From Natronomonas marina (lineage in GTDB: Archaea; Halobacteriota; Halobacteria; Halobacteriales; Haloarculaceae): 64,000 bases of DNA. Both the position numbers and the translations under genes were made by a program. Shown here piece after piece: positions 8,119-16,297 of this stretch; positions within the stretch are counted from its first letter, which is position 1; the number at the start of each line of letters is the position of its first letter. The notes below the pieces were generated by a model. The model was given only the letters and a program-made list of their open reading frames with translations. It made no database searches and was not told the origin of the DNA. The DNA lies in assembly GCF_024298905.1 (NCBI RefSeq), contig NZ_CP101154.1, positions 1,426,001-1,490,000 on the forward strand. Reading direction: 5' to 3'.

Positions 8119-9876
8119 TCAGTCGTCGGCCGCCGCCTCGATTCGCTCCTCGGGTTCGGCGCGGCCGTACCGGACGATGGCGTCGAAGGCCGAAAGCGGC
8201 AGGCGCTCGCCGTCGCCGATGCCGCGGGCGTCCGGCGCGGCCAGTTCCCGGCGGACGAACCACTCGGCGACGCGGGCCTCGCGGGCGTCGTCGGCCTCCT
8301 CGAGGCGCCACTGGGCGCGCTCCAGCAGCAGGACGGCCGCCACCACGTCGAAGACGTAGTCGGCCAGTTCCTTGGCGGCCAGTTGGGCACCGTCCCGGTC
8401 CGTCGTCGCCACCGCCTCGAAGGCGTCGGCCAGCCCCGTCAGTTCCGACTCGACGGTCGCCCTCGTGTCGGCGAGTCGGGGGTCGGAGACGTCGTCGAGT
8501 CGCGCCTCGAAGGTCGACAGCAGCGCCTCGTGGGACAGCTCCGACAGCATCGACCGCAGCACGTCCAGCGCCATGACGTTCGAGGGACCCTCCCAGATGG
8601 GCAGCACCTGGGCGTTCCGCAGCAACCGCGGGTGGACCTGCTCCTCGACGTAGCCGTCGCCGCCGCGTATCTCCATCGCGTAGGAGGCGGCCTCGACCGC
8701 CTCCCGTGCGGTCCGGTACTTGACGACCGGAATCAGGATACGCATGAGCCGGAAGGCCGCCTCGGCGTCGGCGTCGCCCGCCGCCCGTTCGCGGGCGCCG
8801 AACTGGGCGGCCGCCTCGAAGGTGACCGCCATCGTCGCCTCGTGGGTGACGGCCATGTCGACGAGGTCCCGGCGCATCAGCGCCTGGTCGGCCAGCACCT
8901 CGCCGAAGGCCTCCCGGTCGAAGGCGTGCAGCTTCGACTCCAGGAGCGCCCGCCCGATTGCGCCGACGCTGCCGACGGCGTTGTAGAGCCGCTCCATGTT
9001 CAGCATCTCGGACATGTACTTGAAGCCGGATTCGGGTTCGCCGACGAGGTACGCCTCGGCGCCGCGGAACTCGACCTCACCCGTGGGGACGCTCTTCGTG
9101 CCGAGTTTGTCCTTCAGCCGGCGGAACAGCACGGCGTCGCGGTCGCCCGCCCCGACGCCGGGATAGAGGAACAGCGACAGTCCCTCGGTCCCGTCGGGCG
9201 CGTCGGGCCGCCGTGCGAGGACGAGCGCCGCCTCGCTGTCGACGTTCGAGCAGAACCACTTCTCGCCGTGCAGTTCGTACACTCCTTCGGTGTCGGTCGG
9301 TTCGGCGCGCACCTCGTTGGCGCCCACGTCGGATCCGCCCTGCTTTTCGGTGAGGAACATCGCCCCGGTCGCAAGTTCGTCGTAGTCGCGGGCGGTCAGC
9401 GCGTCGTAGTACTCCGAGAGCGTCCCGTCGTCGAACTTTTCGAGGACCAGGGCGGCCCCGCCGGTCATCGCGGCCGGACAGCTCAGGCCGACGCTGGAGG
9501 TGTGGTCCATCAGGCAGAACTGCGCGAAGTGCTCGACGTGTGCGAGCGGCCCGTCGAGGCTGGGCGGGGCCGAAAAGAGGTTCGCAATGACGCCGTTCTC
9601 GTAGACCAGTCGCTCGTTTTCGAGGTGGGCCGGGTGGTGGGTCACTTCGTTGGCTACCTCGCCGCGTCGGTCGTAGGTGTCGAGTTCGGGCGGGTTCTCC
9701 TCGACAATGTCGGCGTTGTCGGTGACGGTCGTTCCCATCAGGCCGCCGAACTCGGCGAGCAGGGCGTCGCGGTCGGCGTCGGCTCCGCAGCGCCGCCGGA
9801 CGGTTCGCTGGAGGGCGCGGTTCAGCTCCCAGTAGTTGCGGCGGTCGACCGCGGTGTAGTCGATGGGGTCGGCCAT
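8119..9876 (-). CDS. Acyl-CoA dehydrogenase, AidB-like
   Basis: A 585-aa flavoprotein, longer than the usual ~380 residues of acyl-CoA dehydrogenases and in the size class of AidB. Family motifs are visible: FLTEKQGGSDVGANEV (flavin/substrate loop), GEKWFCSN, EIRGGDGYVEE and PIWEGPSNVMALDVLR in the C-terminal helical domain. It oxidises acyl-CoA to enoyl-CoA with an electron-transfer flavoprotein, or is an AidB-type protein whose substrate is unclear. I chose the start MADPIDYT (9874-9876) because the upstream in-frame extension is poorly conserved in style. It is transcribed alone. Confidence 0.88.
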   Translation of the reverse strand: MADPIDYTAVDRRNYWELNRALQRTVRRRCGADADRDALLAEFGGLMGTTVTDNADIVEENPPELDTYDRRGEVANEVTHHPAHLENERLVYENGVIANLFSAPPSLDGPLAHVEHFAQFCLMDHTSSVGLSCPAAMTGGAALVLEKFDDGTLSEYYDALTARDYDELATGAMFLTEKQGGSDVGANEVRAEPTDTEGVYELHGEKWFCSNVDSEAALVLARRPDAPDGTEGLSLFLYPGVGAGDRDAVLFRRLKDKLGTKSVPTGEVEFRGAEAYLVGEPESGFKYMSEMLNMERLYNAVGSVGAIGRALLESKLHAFDREAFGEVLADQALMRRDLVDMAVTHEATMAVTFEAAAQFGARERAAGDADAEAAFRLMRILIPVVKYRTAREAVEAASYAMEIRGGDGYVEEQVHPRLLRNAQVLPIWEGPSNVMALDVLRSMLSELSHEALLSTFEARLDDVSDPRLADTRATVESELTGLADAFEAVATTDRDGAQLAAKELADYVFDVVAAVLLLERAQWRLEEADDAREARVAEWFVRRELAAPDARGIGDGERLPLSAFDAIVRYGRAEPEERIEAAADD

Positions 9877-10001
9877 ACCCGAACGTGCGGGGAGAGCAAC
9901 GTAAGCGTTGTCACGATTCCTGAACGGAACGGGAACACGTTCGTGAGGTGCCAAAACCAGTTCCGCGAAATCCCGCTCACCCAGATGATCAAAAAATGGT
10001 C

Positions 10002-10010
10002 GTTTTATAC
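10002..10010 (+). promoter_or_regulatory. TATA box ahead of the 59-aa CxxC protein
   Basis: TTTTATACC with its centre ~30 nt upstream of the GTG at 10036. The spacing fits a leaderless transcript starting at or beside the GTG. Confidence 0.55.
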
Positions 10011-10035
10011 CGGTTGAAATCCGACATACGTATCA

Positions 10036-10215
10036 GTGACTGTCTGTATTCTCTGTAATCATCAAGAGCGGTCGGTAACCGAACACGATCTCGTCCTCGA
10101 CGCCGAGGGTAGCGATCGGGAGAACCTGACCGTACCTCTGTGTGAGATCTGTGCCGTCGAACTCCGCACGCTAGACTGGACCGAATTGACGGACGTGGAC
10201 TCCGCCAGTAACTGA
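10036..10215 (+). CDS. Small CxxC...CxxC putative zinc-finger protein (59 aa)
   Basis: A 59-aa reading frame from GTG 10036 to TGA 10215. It carries two CxxC knuckles, CILC (residues 4-7) and CEIC (36-39), an arrangement typical of a treble-clef or zinc-ribbon fold, with an acidic middle and tail. A well-placed TATA box supports expression without a leader. Very small zinc-finger proteins are common in haloarchaea and several act in regulation. It is divergent from the acyl-CoA dehydrogenase and upstream of the E1-alpha gene; its role is unknown. Confidence 0.65.
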   Translation: MTVCILCNHQERSVTEHDLVLDAEGSDRENLTVPLCEICAVELRTLDWTELTDVDSASN

Positions 10216-10286
10216 CGACGGATCATCTTGTATACCCAAACTCGCTGACATCCTCCCACGACAACCGCCCGGTCGTGCCAAGGGTT

Positions 10287-11429
10287 ATGTCGGTCATCCC
10301 CATCGTATCCGCCGTGACGGACCGTCAGTATCTCTCGGGGGACCCCGGCGAGACGGTGCGGATCTTGGACGCCGACGGACGGGTGGTCGAAGGGGCGACC
10401 GTTCCGGACCTCGACGACGAGGAGCTGGTGACGATGTACGCCGAGATGGTGCTCTCGCGGCACCTCGACGAGCGGCTCGTGAGCCTCCAGCGGCAGGGCC
10501 GGCTGGGGACCTACGCGCCCCTGGCCGGCCAGGAGGGCGCACAGATCGGGTCGACGCACGCGCTGGCCGACGACGACTGGATCCTCGACCAGTACCGCGA
10601 GCACGGCGCCGTCGTGGTGCGGGGCATCGAACCCGAGTACCTGCTGTACTGGATGGGCCACGAGATCGGCAACGAGTGGCTGGCCGACCGCCACGTCTTC
10701 CCGCTGAACATCTCGATCGGGAGTCACATCCCGCACGCGACGGGGATGGCGTTCGCGTCGAAGCTCCGTGGCGACGACGGGGTCGTCTGCTGTCACTTCG
10801 GCGACGGCGCCACGAGCGAAGGCGACTTCCACGAGGGGCTGAACTTCGCCGGCGTCTTCGACGTGCCGGCGCTCTTCCTCTGTCACAACAACCAGTGGGC
10901 GATCTCCGTGCCCCGCGAGGCACAGACGGCGAGTGCGAGTCTGGCGGGGAAGGCCGACGCCTACGGCTTTGCGGGCGTTCAGGTCGACGGGATGGACCCG
11001 CTCGCTGTCTACGCGGTCACCGCGGCGGCCAGGGCGAAGGCCCGCGACCCCGCTCCCGACGAACGCCGACCCACCCTCGTCGAGACGATCTGCTATCGCT
11101 ACGGCGCCCACACGACCGCGGACGACCCGAGCGCGTACCGTGATCCAGAGGAGGTCGAAGCGTGGAAGCGGCGCGATCCCATCGACCGCATGGAGCGGTT
11201 CCTCCGCGACCGCGGCCTGCTGGACGACGACCGCGTGGCGGCCGTCCGGGCCGACGCCGAAGCGGAGGTGGCTCGACTCGTCGACGGCGCGACGGCGTAC
11301 GAACCCGACCCCGAGCAGCTGTTCCGACACGCCTACGAGGAGGCCCCGCCCCGGGTTCGCAACCAGCAGGCGTACCTCGCCGATCTGCGACGGCGCCACG
11401 GCGACGACGCGCTCCTGGACGAGGAGTGA
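10287..11429 (+). CDS. 2-oxoacid dehydrogenase E1 component, alpha subunit
   Basis: A 380-aa thiamine-diphosphate enzyme subunit of the pyruvate/branched-chain 2-oxoacid dehydrogenase E1-alpha family. The ThDP/Mg motif GDGATSEGDFHEGLNF runs to FLCHNN; the phosphorylation-loop region YRYGAHTTADDPSAYR is also typical. It would decarboxylate a 2-oxoacid and pass the acyl group to lipoyl-E2, but no E1-beta, E2 or E3 gene lies beside it. I took the ATG at 10287; an upstream GTG (10275) and a downstream GTG (10314) are alternatives. Known haloarchaeal genomes carry several such E1 copies of uncertain substrate. Confidence 0.9.
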   Translation: MSVIPIVSAVTDRQYLSGDPGETVRILDADGRVVEGATVPDLDDEELVTMYAEMVLSRHLDERLVSLQRQGRLGTYAPLAGQEGAQIGSTHALADDDWILDQYREHGAVVVRGIEPEYLLYWMGHEIGNEWLADRHVFPLNISIGSHIPHATGMAFASKLRGDDGVVCCHFGDGATSEGDFHEGLNFAGVFDVPALFLCHNNQWAISVPREAQTASASLAGKADAYGFAGVQVDGMDPLAVYAVTAAARAKARDPAPDERRPTLVETICYRYGAHTTADDPSAYRDPEEVEAWKRRDPIDRMERFLRDRGLLDDDRVAAVRADAEAEVARLVDGATAYEPDPEQLFRHAYEEAPPRVRNQQAYLADLRRRHGDDALLDEE

Positions 11430-11527
11430 CCCCCAGGGACCACGCGCCGACTCTCGGCGACACCGCAGACCCGACACCGATCCACACCACCAACTACTGT
11501 TAATACCCTCACGACCGACCGGCCGGT

Positions 11528-12712
11528 ATGCGCGACGCATACGTCGTCGGGGCGGGGCAGTCGGCGTACGGTTCCTTCCCCGACGAGAGCTACCGGTCGC
11601 TGTTCCGGACGGCCGTCGAGAACGCCGAAGACAGCGTCGACGGGGGACTGGAACTCGACGACGTCGAGGAGGCCTACGTCGGAACGCTCGGCGTCGGCGG
11701 TCGCCAGTTGGGACTCTCGGCCCCGGCCGTCACCGAACACGCCGGGATCCACGGCGTGCCCGTCACTCGCGTCGAGAACGCCTGTGCCGCTTCCGGCTAC
11801 GCGGTCCGGCAGGCGGTGATGGCGGTCCGGTCGGGGATGGCCGACCTCGCCCTGGCGGGCGGCGTCGAGGTGATGACCGACCTCTCCGGCGACGCCGTCA
11901 GGTACTGGCTGGGCGTCTCCGGCGAGACCGAGTGGGAGCGGCTCTCCGGGACCACCTTCGCCGGCGTCTACGCACAGATGGCCTCGGCCCACATGCGCGA
12001 GCACGGCACGACGGCCGAACAGCTCTCCCACGTCGCGGTCAAGAACCACGACAACGGCGCGAGGAACCCGAAGGCGCAACTCGACTTTACCTGCACGCTT
12101 GAGGACGCGGTGAACGCGCCCACGGTCGCCGACCCGCTGACGCTGTATCACTGCTGTCCGACGACCGACGGCGCAGCCGCGGTGCTGGTCGCCAGCGAGG
12201 ACGTCGTGGACGAGTACGCCGACGACCCGGTTCGGGTCGCGGGCGTCGGCGCCGCCTCCGACCGGGTGGGCCTGTTCCAGCGGGACAGTTACACCTCGAT
12301 CCCGGCCGCCCGGCGGGCCGCCGACGCCGCCTACGAGCAGGCGGGCGTCGGCCCCGACGACCTCGATTTCGCCGAGGTGCACGACTGCTTTTCGATCGCC
12401 GAACTGCTCGCTTACGAGGACCTCCGCTTCTGCGAGCGCGGCGAGGCCGGCCCCTACGTCGCCTCGGGCGCGACGCGACCGGACGGCGAGTTGCCCGTCA
12501 ACACATCCGGCGGCCTGAAGTCGAAGGGCCACCCCATCGGCGCGACCGGCGCCGGACAGTTCGTCGAGGCGTTCGACCAGCTGACCGGGCGGGCGGGCGA
12601 CCGCCAGCTCGAGGCGCCCGCCGTCGGGCTGACCCACAACGTCGGCGGCTCCGGCGGCGCCGCCGTGGTCCACGTCCTCGAACGCGAGGACCGACGGGAG
12701 GGGTCGGCGTGA
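11528..12712 (+). CDS. Thiolase family protein (SCP-X/acetyl-CoA acetyltransferase type)
   Basis: A 394-aa condensing enzyme. The nucleophile Cys86 lies in RVENACAASG, the second catalytic set in EVHDCFSIAE, and the third in SKGHPIGATGAGQ, so all thiolase active-site elements are present. Archaeal thiolases of this type make acetoacetyl-CoA or cleave 3-oxoacyl-CoA, and often sit in a complex with HMG-CoA synthase and a DUF35 OB-fold protein. Its stop overlaps the GTG of the next gene (GTGA), which encodes just such a fused HMGCS-like/DUF35 protein, so a complex is likely. Confidence 0.9.
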   Translation: MRDAYVVGAGQSAYGSFPDESYRSLFRTAVENAEDSVDGGLELDDVEEAYVGTLGVGGRQLGLSAPAVTEHAGIHGVPVTRVENACAASGYAVRQAVMAVRSGMADLALAGGVEVMTDLSGDAVRYWLGVSGETEWERLSGTTFAGVYAQMASAHMREHGTTAEQLSHVAVKNHDNGARNPKAQLDFTCTLEDAVNAPTVADPLTLYHCCPTTDGAAAVLVASEDVVDEYADDPVRVAGVGAASDRVGLFQRDSYTSIPAARRAADAAYEQAGVGPDDLDFAEVHDCFSIAELLAYEDLRFCERGEAGPYVASGATRPDGELPVNTSGGLKSKGHPIGATGAGQFVEAFDQLTGRAGDRQLEAPAVGLTHNVGGSGGAAVVHVLEREDRREGSA

Positions 12713-14109
12713 CCCGCGGGATTCTCGGCGCCGGCGCGTACACTCCGGCGAACCGAATCCCCGCCTCGGCCTTCGAGGACGCCTGGGGGAGCTTCGACGC
12801 TCCGGGCGTCGAGACGAAGGCGGTGCCGGACGCCGACGAGGACGCCCTGACGATGGCGGTCGAGGCGGCCCGACGGGCGCTGTCGGCAGCCGGGGCCGAC
12901 GGGGGCGACCTTGAATCGCTGTCGCTTGCGACGACGACGCCGCCGCTGGCCGAGGAGGACCTGACGCCGCGGCTCGGCTCGTACCTGGACGCGCCGGCCG
13001 ACGCCGACCGGCGGTTCTACGGCGGGCACACGCGGGCTGGCGTCGACGCGCTGGTGGACGCCCTCGGCCGGGAGGGGCCGGCGCTGGTCGTCGCCGCCGA
13101 CTGTCCGGCGGGCGAACCCGACGACACACGGGAGCACGCCGCCGGGGCGGGTGCGGCCGCCTTCCTCGTCGGCGCCGACGCCCCCGCGACCGTCGTCGAC
13201 ACCGCGACGGCGGCCGAAGTTCGGCCCGGGACTCGGTTCCGCCGGTCGGGCAGCGAGGACGTCGAGGGGCTCGATGTCGGCACCTACGACCGGGCGGCGT
13301 TCACCGAGCCGATAGCGGCTGCCGTCGAGGCGCTCGACGACGACGCGACCGGGGAGTGCGACGCCGTCGCGGTCCAGGCGCCGAACGGGAAACTGCCCTA
13401 CCGGACGGACCTCGACGCCGAGGCCATCGCGGCCGTCGAGACGGTCTCCGAACTCGGCGAAACGGCCGCAGCCAGCGTCCCGCTGGGGGTCGCCCGGGCC
13501 TTCGAGTCCGGCCACGAGCGGACGCTCGCGGTCGCCTGGGGGTCGGGCGCGGGCGCGACGGCGCTCCGCATCGAGGGGACGGCGCCGGTCGAGGCGTCGC
13601 TGGCTGGCGAGCAAAAGCTGGACTACGCCGCCTACCTCCGTCGGCGTGGCGACGTGGTCGGCGAGAAACCCGACGGCGGCGCGGCGCACGTCCCGGTGCC
13701 GACCTGGCGTCGCAGCCTCCCCCAGCGACACCGCCACGAGGCCGGTCGATGCCCGGAGTGTGAGGCGGTCGCCTTCCCGCCGGAGGGCGCCTGCCCGGAC
13801 TGCCGGGCGCTGGTCGAGTTCGAGACCGTAGCGCCCGCCCGCGTCGGCGTCGTCGAGGCCGCCACCACCATCGGCCGGGGCGGTGCGCCGCCGGAGTTCG
13901 CCGAACAGCAGGCCCGGCAGGGTGCCTTCGGCGTCGCCATCGCCAGGTTCGACGCCGGCGACGGCGCGGTCTCGCTGCCGATACAGGTCGTCGGCGAGGC
14001 CGAGGTGGGCGACCGCGTCCGGGCGGTCCCACGGCGGATCTACGTCGAGGAAGGTGTCCCGCGTTACGGCCTGAAGGCGCTGCCCGAGGGTCAGTCGTCG
14101 GCCGACTGA
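12709..14109 (+). CDS. HMG-CoA-synthase-like/DUF35 fusion protein, catalytic Cys apparently absent
   Basis: A 466-aa two-domain protein. Residues 1 to ~310 look like a condensing-enzyme fold of the HMG-CoA synthase/KAS III kind (starts GILGAGAYTPANRIP, ends with GSGAGATALRIEG). The segment GGHTRAGVDALVDALG (about residues 105-120) aligns by eye with the archaeal nucleophile region ACKAGTxAL, which would put Thr108 at the Cys position. The C-terminal ~130 residues are a DUF35 unit: a zinc ribbon RCPEC...CPDC, then an OB fold. In known archaeal thiolase-HMGCS complexes DUF35 holds the two enzymes together. This one may be a non-catalytic or altered partner of the thiolase. Confidence 0.8.
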   Translation: MTRGILGAGAYTPANRIPASAFEDAWGSFDAPGVETKAVPDADEDALTMAVEAARRALSAAGADGGDLESLSLATTTPPLAEEDLTPRLGSYLDAPADADRRFYGGHTRAGVDALVDALGREGPALVVAADCPAGEPDDTREHAAGAGAAAFLVGADAPATVVDTATAAEVRPGTRFRRSGSEDVEGLDVGTYDRAAFTEPIAAAVEALDDDATGECDAVAVQAPNGKLPYRTDLDAEAIAAVETVSELGETAAASVPLGVARAFESGHERTLAVAWGSGAGATALRIEGTAPVEASLAGEQKLDYAAYLRRRGDVVGEKPDGGAAHVPVPTWRRSLPQRHRHEAGRCPECEAVAFPPEGACPDCRALVEFETVAPARVGVVEAATTIGRGGAPPEFAEQQARQGAFGVAIARFDAGDGAVSLPIQVVGEAEVGDRVRAVPRRIYVEEGVPRYGLKALPEGQSSAD

Positions 14110-14663
14110 GGGGTCTCGGTGTCGGTCCCCTCCTCGGAGTCATCGCCGCCCGCGCTCACGCTGTTGCTCGCCGAACTCGAACCGGTCGTCTCGCCGCGCT
14201 GTTCTACCCGGACGGTCCCCGGTTCGCCGCCCTCGAACTCGAAGGTCGCCACGTAGTGTATCTCGACGATACACTGGTTGCAGGCCGCGGCGTCGTCGTC
14301 CTCGACGGCCTCGACCTCGACGTAGAGGGTGTCCTCGGCGTCGTCGTACTCGCCGCGGACGAGTTCGGCGGTGTAACAGGTGTTGCGCCCGTCGAGGGTT
14401 CCCTCGACGGTGACGCGTCCGTCCTCGGTCGTCACGTCGTGGTCGCCGTACTCCGTGCCGCACTCGACGCCCGTCACCTCGAAGGAGTCGTCGGCGAGTT
14501 CGGGCCCGTGCGAGGTCGGTTCGGGCGAGGCGGTTGGCTCGTCGGTCGGGTCCTCGGTCGCGTTGTCGGCCGGTTCGTCGTCGGCAGGACCGGTCCCGAG
14601 ACAGCCGGCGACCGCGGCGGTCGTCGACGCCGCGGCGGCCGCGAGGAAGTTCCGTCGTTTCAT
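14091..14663 (-). CDS. Tat lipoprotein, small, unknown function
   Basis: A 190-aa protein with Tat-like start KRRNFLAAAAAS and lipobox AAVAGC, followed by a Thr/Pro/Asp/Glu-rich linker that extends from the membrane. The folded part (about residues 60-160) has four Cys (VECGTEY, NTCYT, AACNQC), which may form disulfides or a metal site. The tail is Ser/Gly/Asp-rich. It converges with and overlaps the fusion gene by 19 bp. No function is recognised. Confidence 0.7.
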   Translation of the reverse strand: MKRRNFLAAAAASTTAAVAGCLGTGPADDEPADNATEDPTDEPTASPEPTSHGPELADDSFEVTGVECGTEYGDHDVTTEDGRVTVEGTLDGRNTCYTAELVRGEYDDAEDTLYVEVEAVEDDDAAACNQCIVEIHYVATFEFEGGEPGTVRVEQRGETTGSSSASNSVSAGGDDSEEGTDTETPQSADD

Positions 14664-14999
14664 TTCGTCGTCGACTACGCGGGCTAATGGAAAAGGGGTG
14701 CCGGATGCTCAAACGGCTCTTTGAGGGTCCAGAATCCGGGGCAGTCACTCCGTTTTCGGGGGACCGGATCGCCCCGACGACGACGGTGCTTGTGGGGATA
14801 CTCGGGTCTCACGACCCGACACCGTCGGCTCCCCGGTGAATCGGCACGGTTTGCGGGCGAGGGGTGTAGCGACGTGGGCGGGCGCCCCGGCGGTCCGCAA
14901 GCGCCGGGAAAATACACAACCAGTTCGAAGTTTTACTTGAATAGCCGGATAGTGACGGGTAAAAGCTGAATCTTATACAGCCGTGGGAACTCACCGTCC
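14664..14999. other. Intergenic region with divergent promoters
   Basis: 336 bp without a convincing gene. It separates the divergent lipoprotein (minus) and the GMC operon (plus). The only clear element is the TATA box at 14971-14978; the rest is GC-rich with short repeats such as GTCTCACGACCCGACACC. Confidence 0.6.
14971..14978 (+). promoter_or_regulatory. TATA box of the GMC oxidoreductase operon
   Basis: TCTTATAC with its centre about 26 nt before the ATG at 15000, the spacing of a leaderless haloarchaeal promoter. Confidence 0.6.
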
Positions 15000-15200
15000 A
15001 TGAGGCGCTACTGGCGGCGCGCGTTCGTCCCGTTCGTGAGCGTGGTCCTCGCAAGCGGCTTCCTCGCCGGCGCTGCAGCGGCGAGCGGCGACGGGGTGGT
15101 ACTCGGGGAGTGGGATTCGATGCTGGACGGCGTCGGCTGTCCGAGCCACGTCGATGTCGAGTCGATCGGGAACGCGACCGATTCCGGGGCGAACCGATGA
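15000..15200 (+). CDS. Small exported protein (66 aa), first gene of the GMC operon
   Basis: MRRYWRRAF then a hydrophobic run VPFVSVVLASGFLAGAAAAS gives an N-terminal signal peptide or membrane anchor; the remaining ~35 residues are acidic with one Cys (GVGCPSHVD). A TATA box at leaderless distance and the ATGA overlap with the next gene make it a real member of the operon. In bacterial gluconate dehydrogenases the third partner is a cytochrome c; this protein has no CxxCH haem site and cannot replace it in that sense. It may be an anchor or a small assembly partner. Confidence 0.65.
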   Translation: MRRYWRRAFVPFVSVVLASGFLAGAAAASGDGVVLGEWDSMLDGVGCPSHVDVESIGNATDSGANR

Positions 15201-16297
15201 CCGAGTACTCGTTGTCGCGCCGCGACGTCATCCGCGGAGCGGGCGCGGCCGGGGCGGCGGGCCTGCTCGCACGGCCGGCGACGGCGACCCCCGACCTCCC
15301 GTCGACGCCGTACGCGAAGGCAACCTACCGGGCGGTGGTCGATGCTATCGTCCCACGGACGCCACAGCTGGCGAGCGAACTCGGTCCCGAACACGTCCCC
15401 GGCGGTATCGACGTCGGGCTCGACGAGTACCTCATCGAGTTCGTCGACTCCATCTTCACGTTCGGGACGCTGGGCGACGGCGACGTGAACCTCCCGCTGT
15501 CGGAGCCGCTGGCGGTCGTGCTGGACGTCGCGGCGCTGAAGCTGGTGGCGACCGGCCGGAACAGCGAACCGCCGAGCCTCGAACGGGTCCTCGGGCTGCT
15601 CGACGTCGACGACCTGCTCGCGGTCGATGAGCTGTCCGACGACCCCGAGCGGGCGCTCCAGCAGTCCCTTTTCGCCGGGCTGTCCCGCAGGGACCGGCTG
15701 GAGGCCGTCGAACTGCTTGACGCTATCGACTTCGACACCGCGTTTCTCCCAGGTCCGGTCGCGGAGATCGACCTCGCGTTGGTCGGCCAGCTCGTCGTCG
15801 CCTTCGTCGAGGTCATCTACTACAGCGAGTGGCAGGGTTACGAGGACATCACCCGGCCGCCAAGCGAGCGGGAGTTCTCCGGCGAAGACATCCAGAGCTG
15901 GCAGCAGACGGACTTCCCGGGCATCATCGACGGCGCGGCCGCGTTGCGCGGCTTCTGGTCGGCGCCCGGCGAGCCGCTTGGAGAGGGGTCGGTCTGGGGA
16001 ACGGCGACCCCGGGCGAGGAGCCGCGACGACTTCGCGCCCGCCCTGGCGAGTTCCGGGAGAACGACTACGACACGAGCGACTACGAGGAGGTGTTCTCGA
16101 CGGACGGCACGCCGGCGACCGAGGGGCCGGTCGGGGACGCCGTCTCCGCCGTCACCGGCGACGTCGGCGTCGACCCCGAGGAGGAGGAACTACCCGCGAG
16201 TCTCACGGAGGGGCTGGTCGGACTCGACGAAGAGAGGCCGGCCGAGAGCCTCCTGCGGGACGTCGTCGCCCGCATCCTCGGAGGTGACCCGCCGTGA
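15197..16297 (+). CDS. Gluconate 2-dehydrogenase subunit 3-like Tat protein
   Basis: A 366-aa protein with a Tat signal (LSRRDVIRGAGAAGAAGLL) and ATPDLPSTPY following, then a helical domain like the gamma subunit (subunit 3) of membrane gluconate dehydrogenases, seen as YAKATYRAVVDAIVPRTPQ and the YYSEWQGYEDITRPP stretch. The family's small subunit carries the Tat signal that exports the FAD subunit with it. It is longer than the ~200-250 residues usual for bacterial homologues. ATGA and GTGA overlaps tie it to its neighbours. Confidence 0.8.
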   Translation: MTEYSLSRRDVIRGAGAAGAAGLLARPATATPDLPSTPYAKATYRAVVDAIVPRTPQLASELGPEHVPGGIDVGLDEYLIEFVDSIFTFGTLGDGDVNLPLSEPLAVVLDVAALKLVATGRNSEPPSLERVLGLLDVDDLLAVDELSDDPERALQQSLFAGLSRRDRLEAVELLDAIDFDTAFLPGPVAEIDLALVGQLVVAFVEVIYYSEWQGYEDITRPPSEREFSGEDIQSWQQTDFPGIIDGAAALRGFWSAPGEPLGEGSVWGTATPGEEPRRLRARPGEFRENDYDTSDYEEVFSTDGTPATEGPVGDAVSAVTGDVGVDPEEEELPASLTEGLVGLDEERPAESLLRDVVARILGGDPP

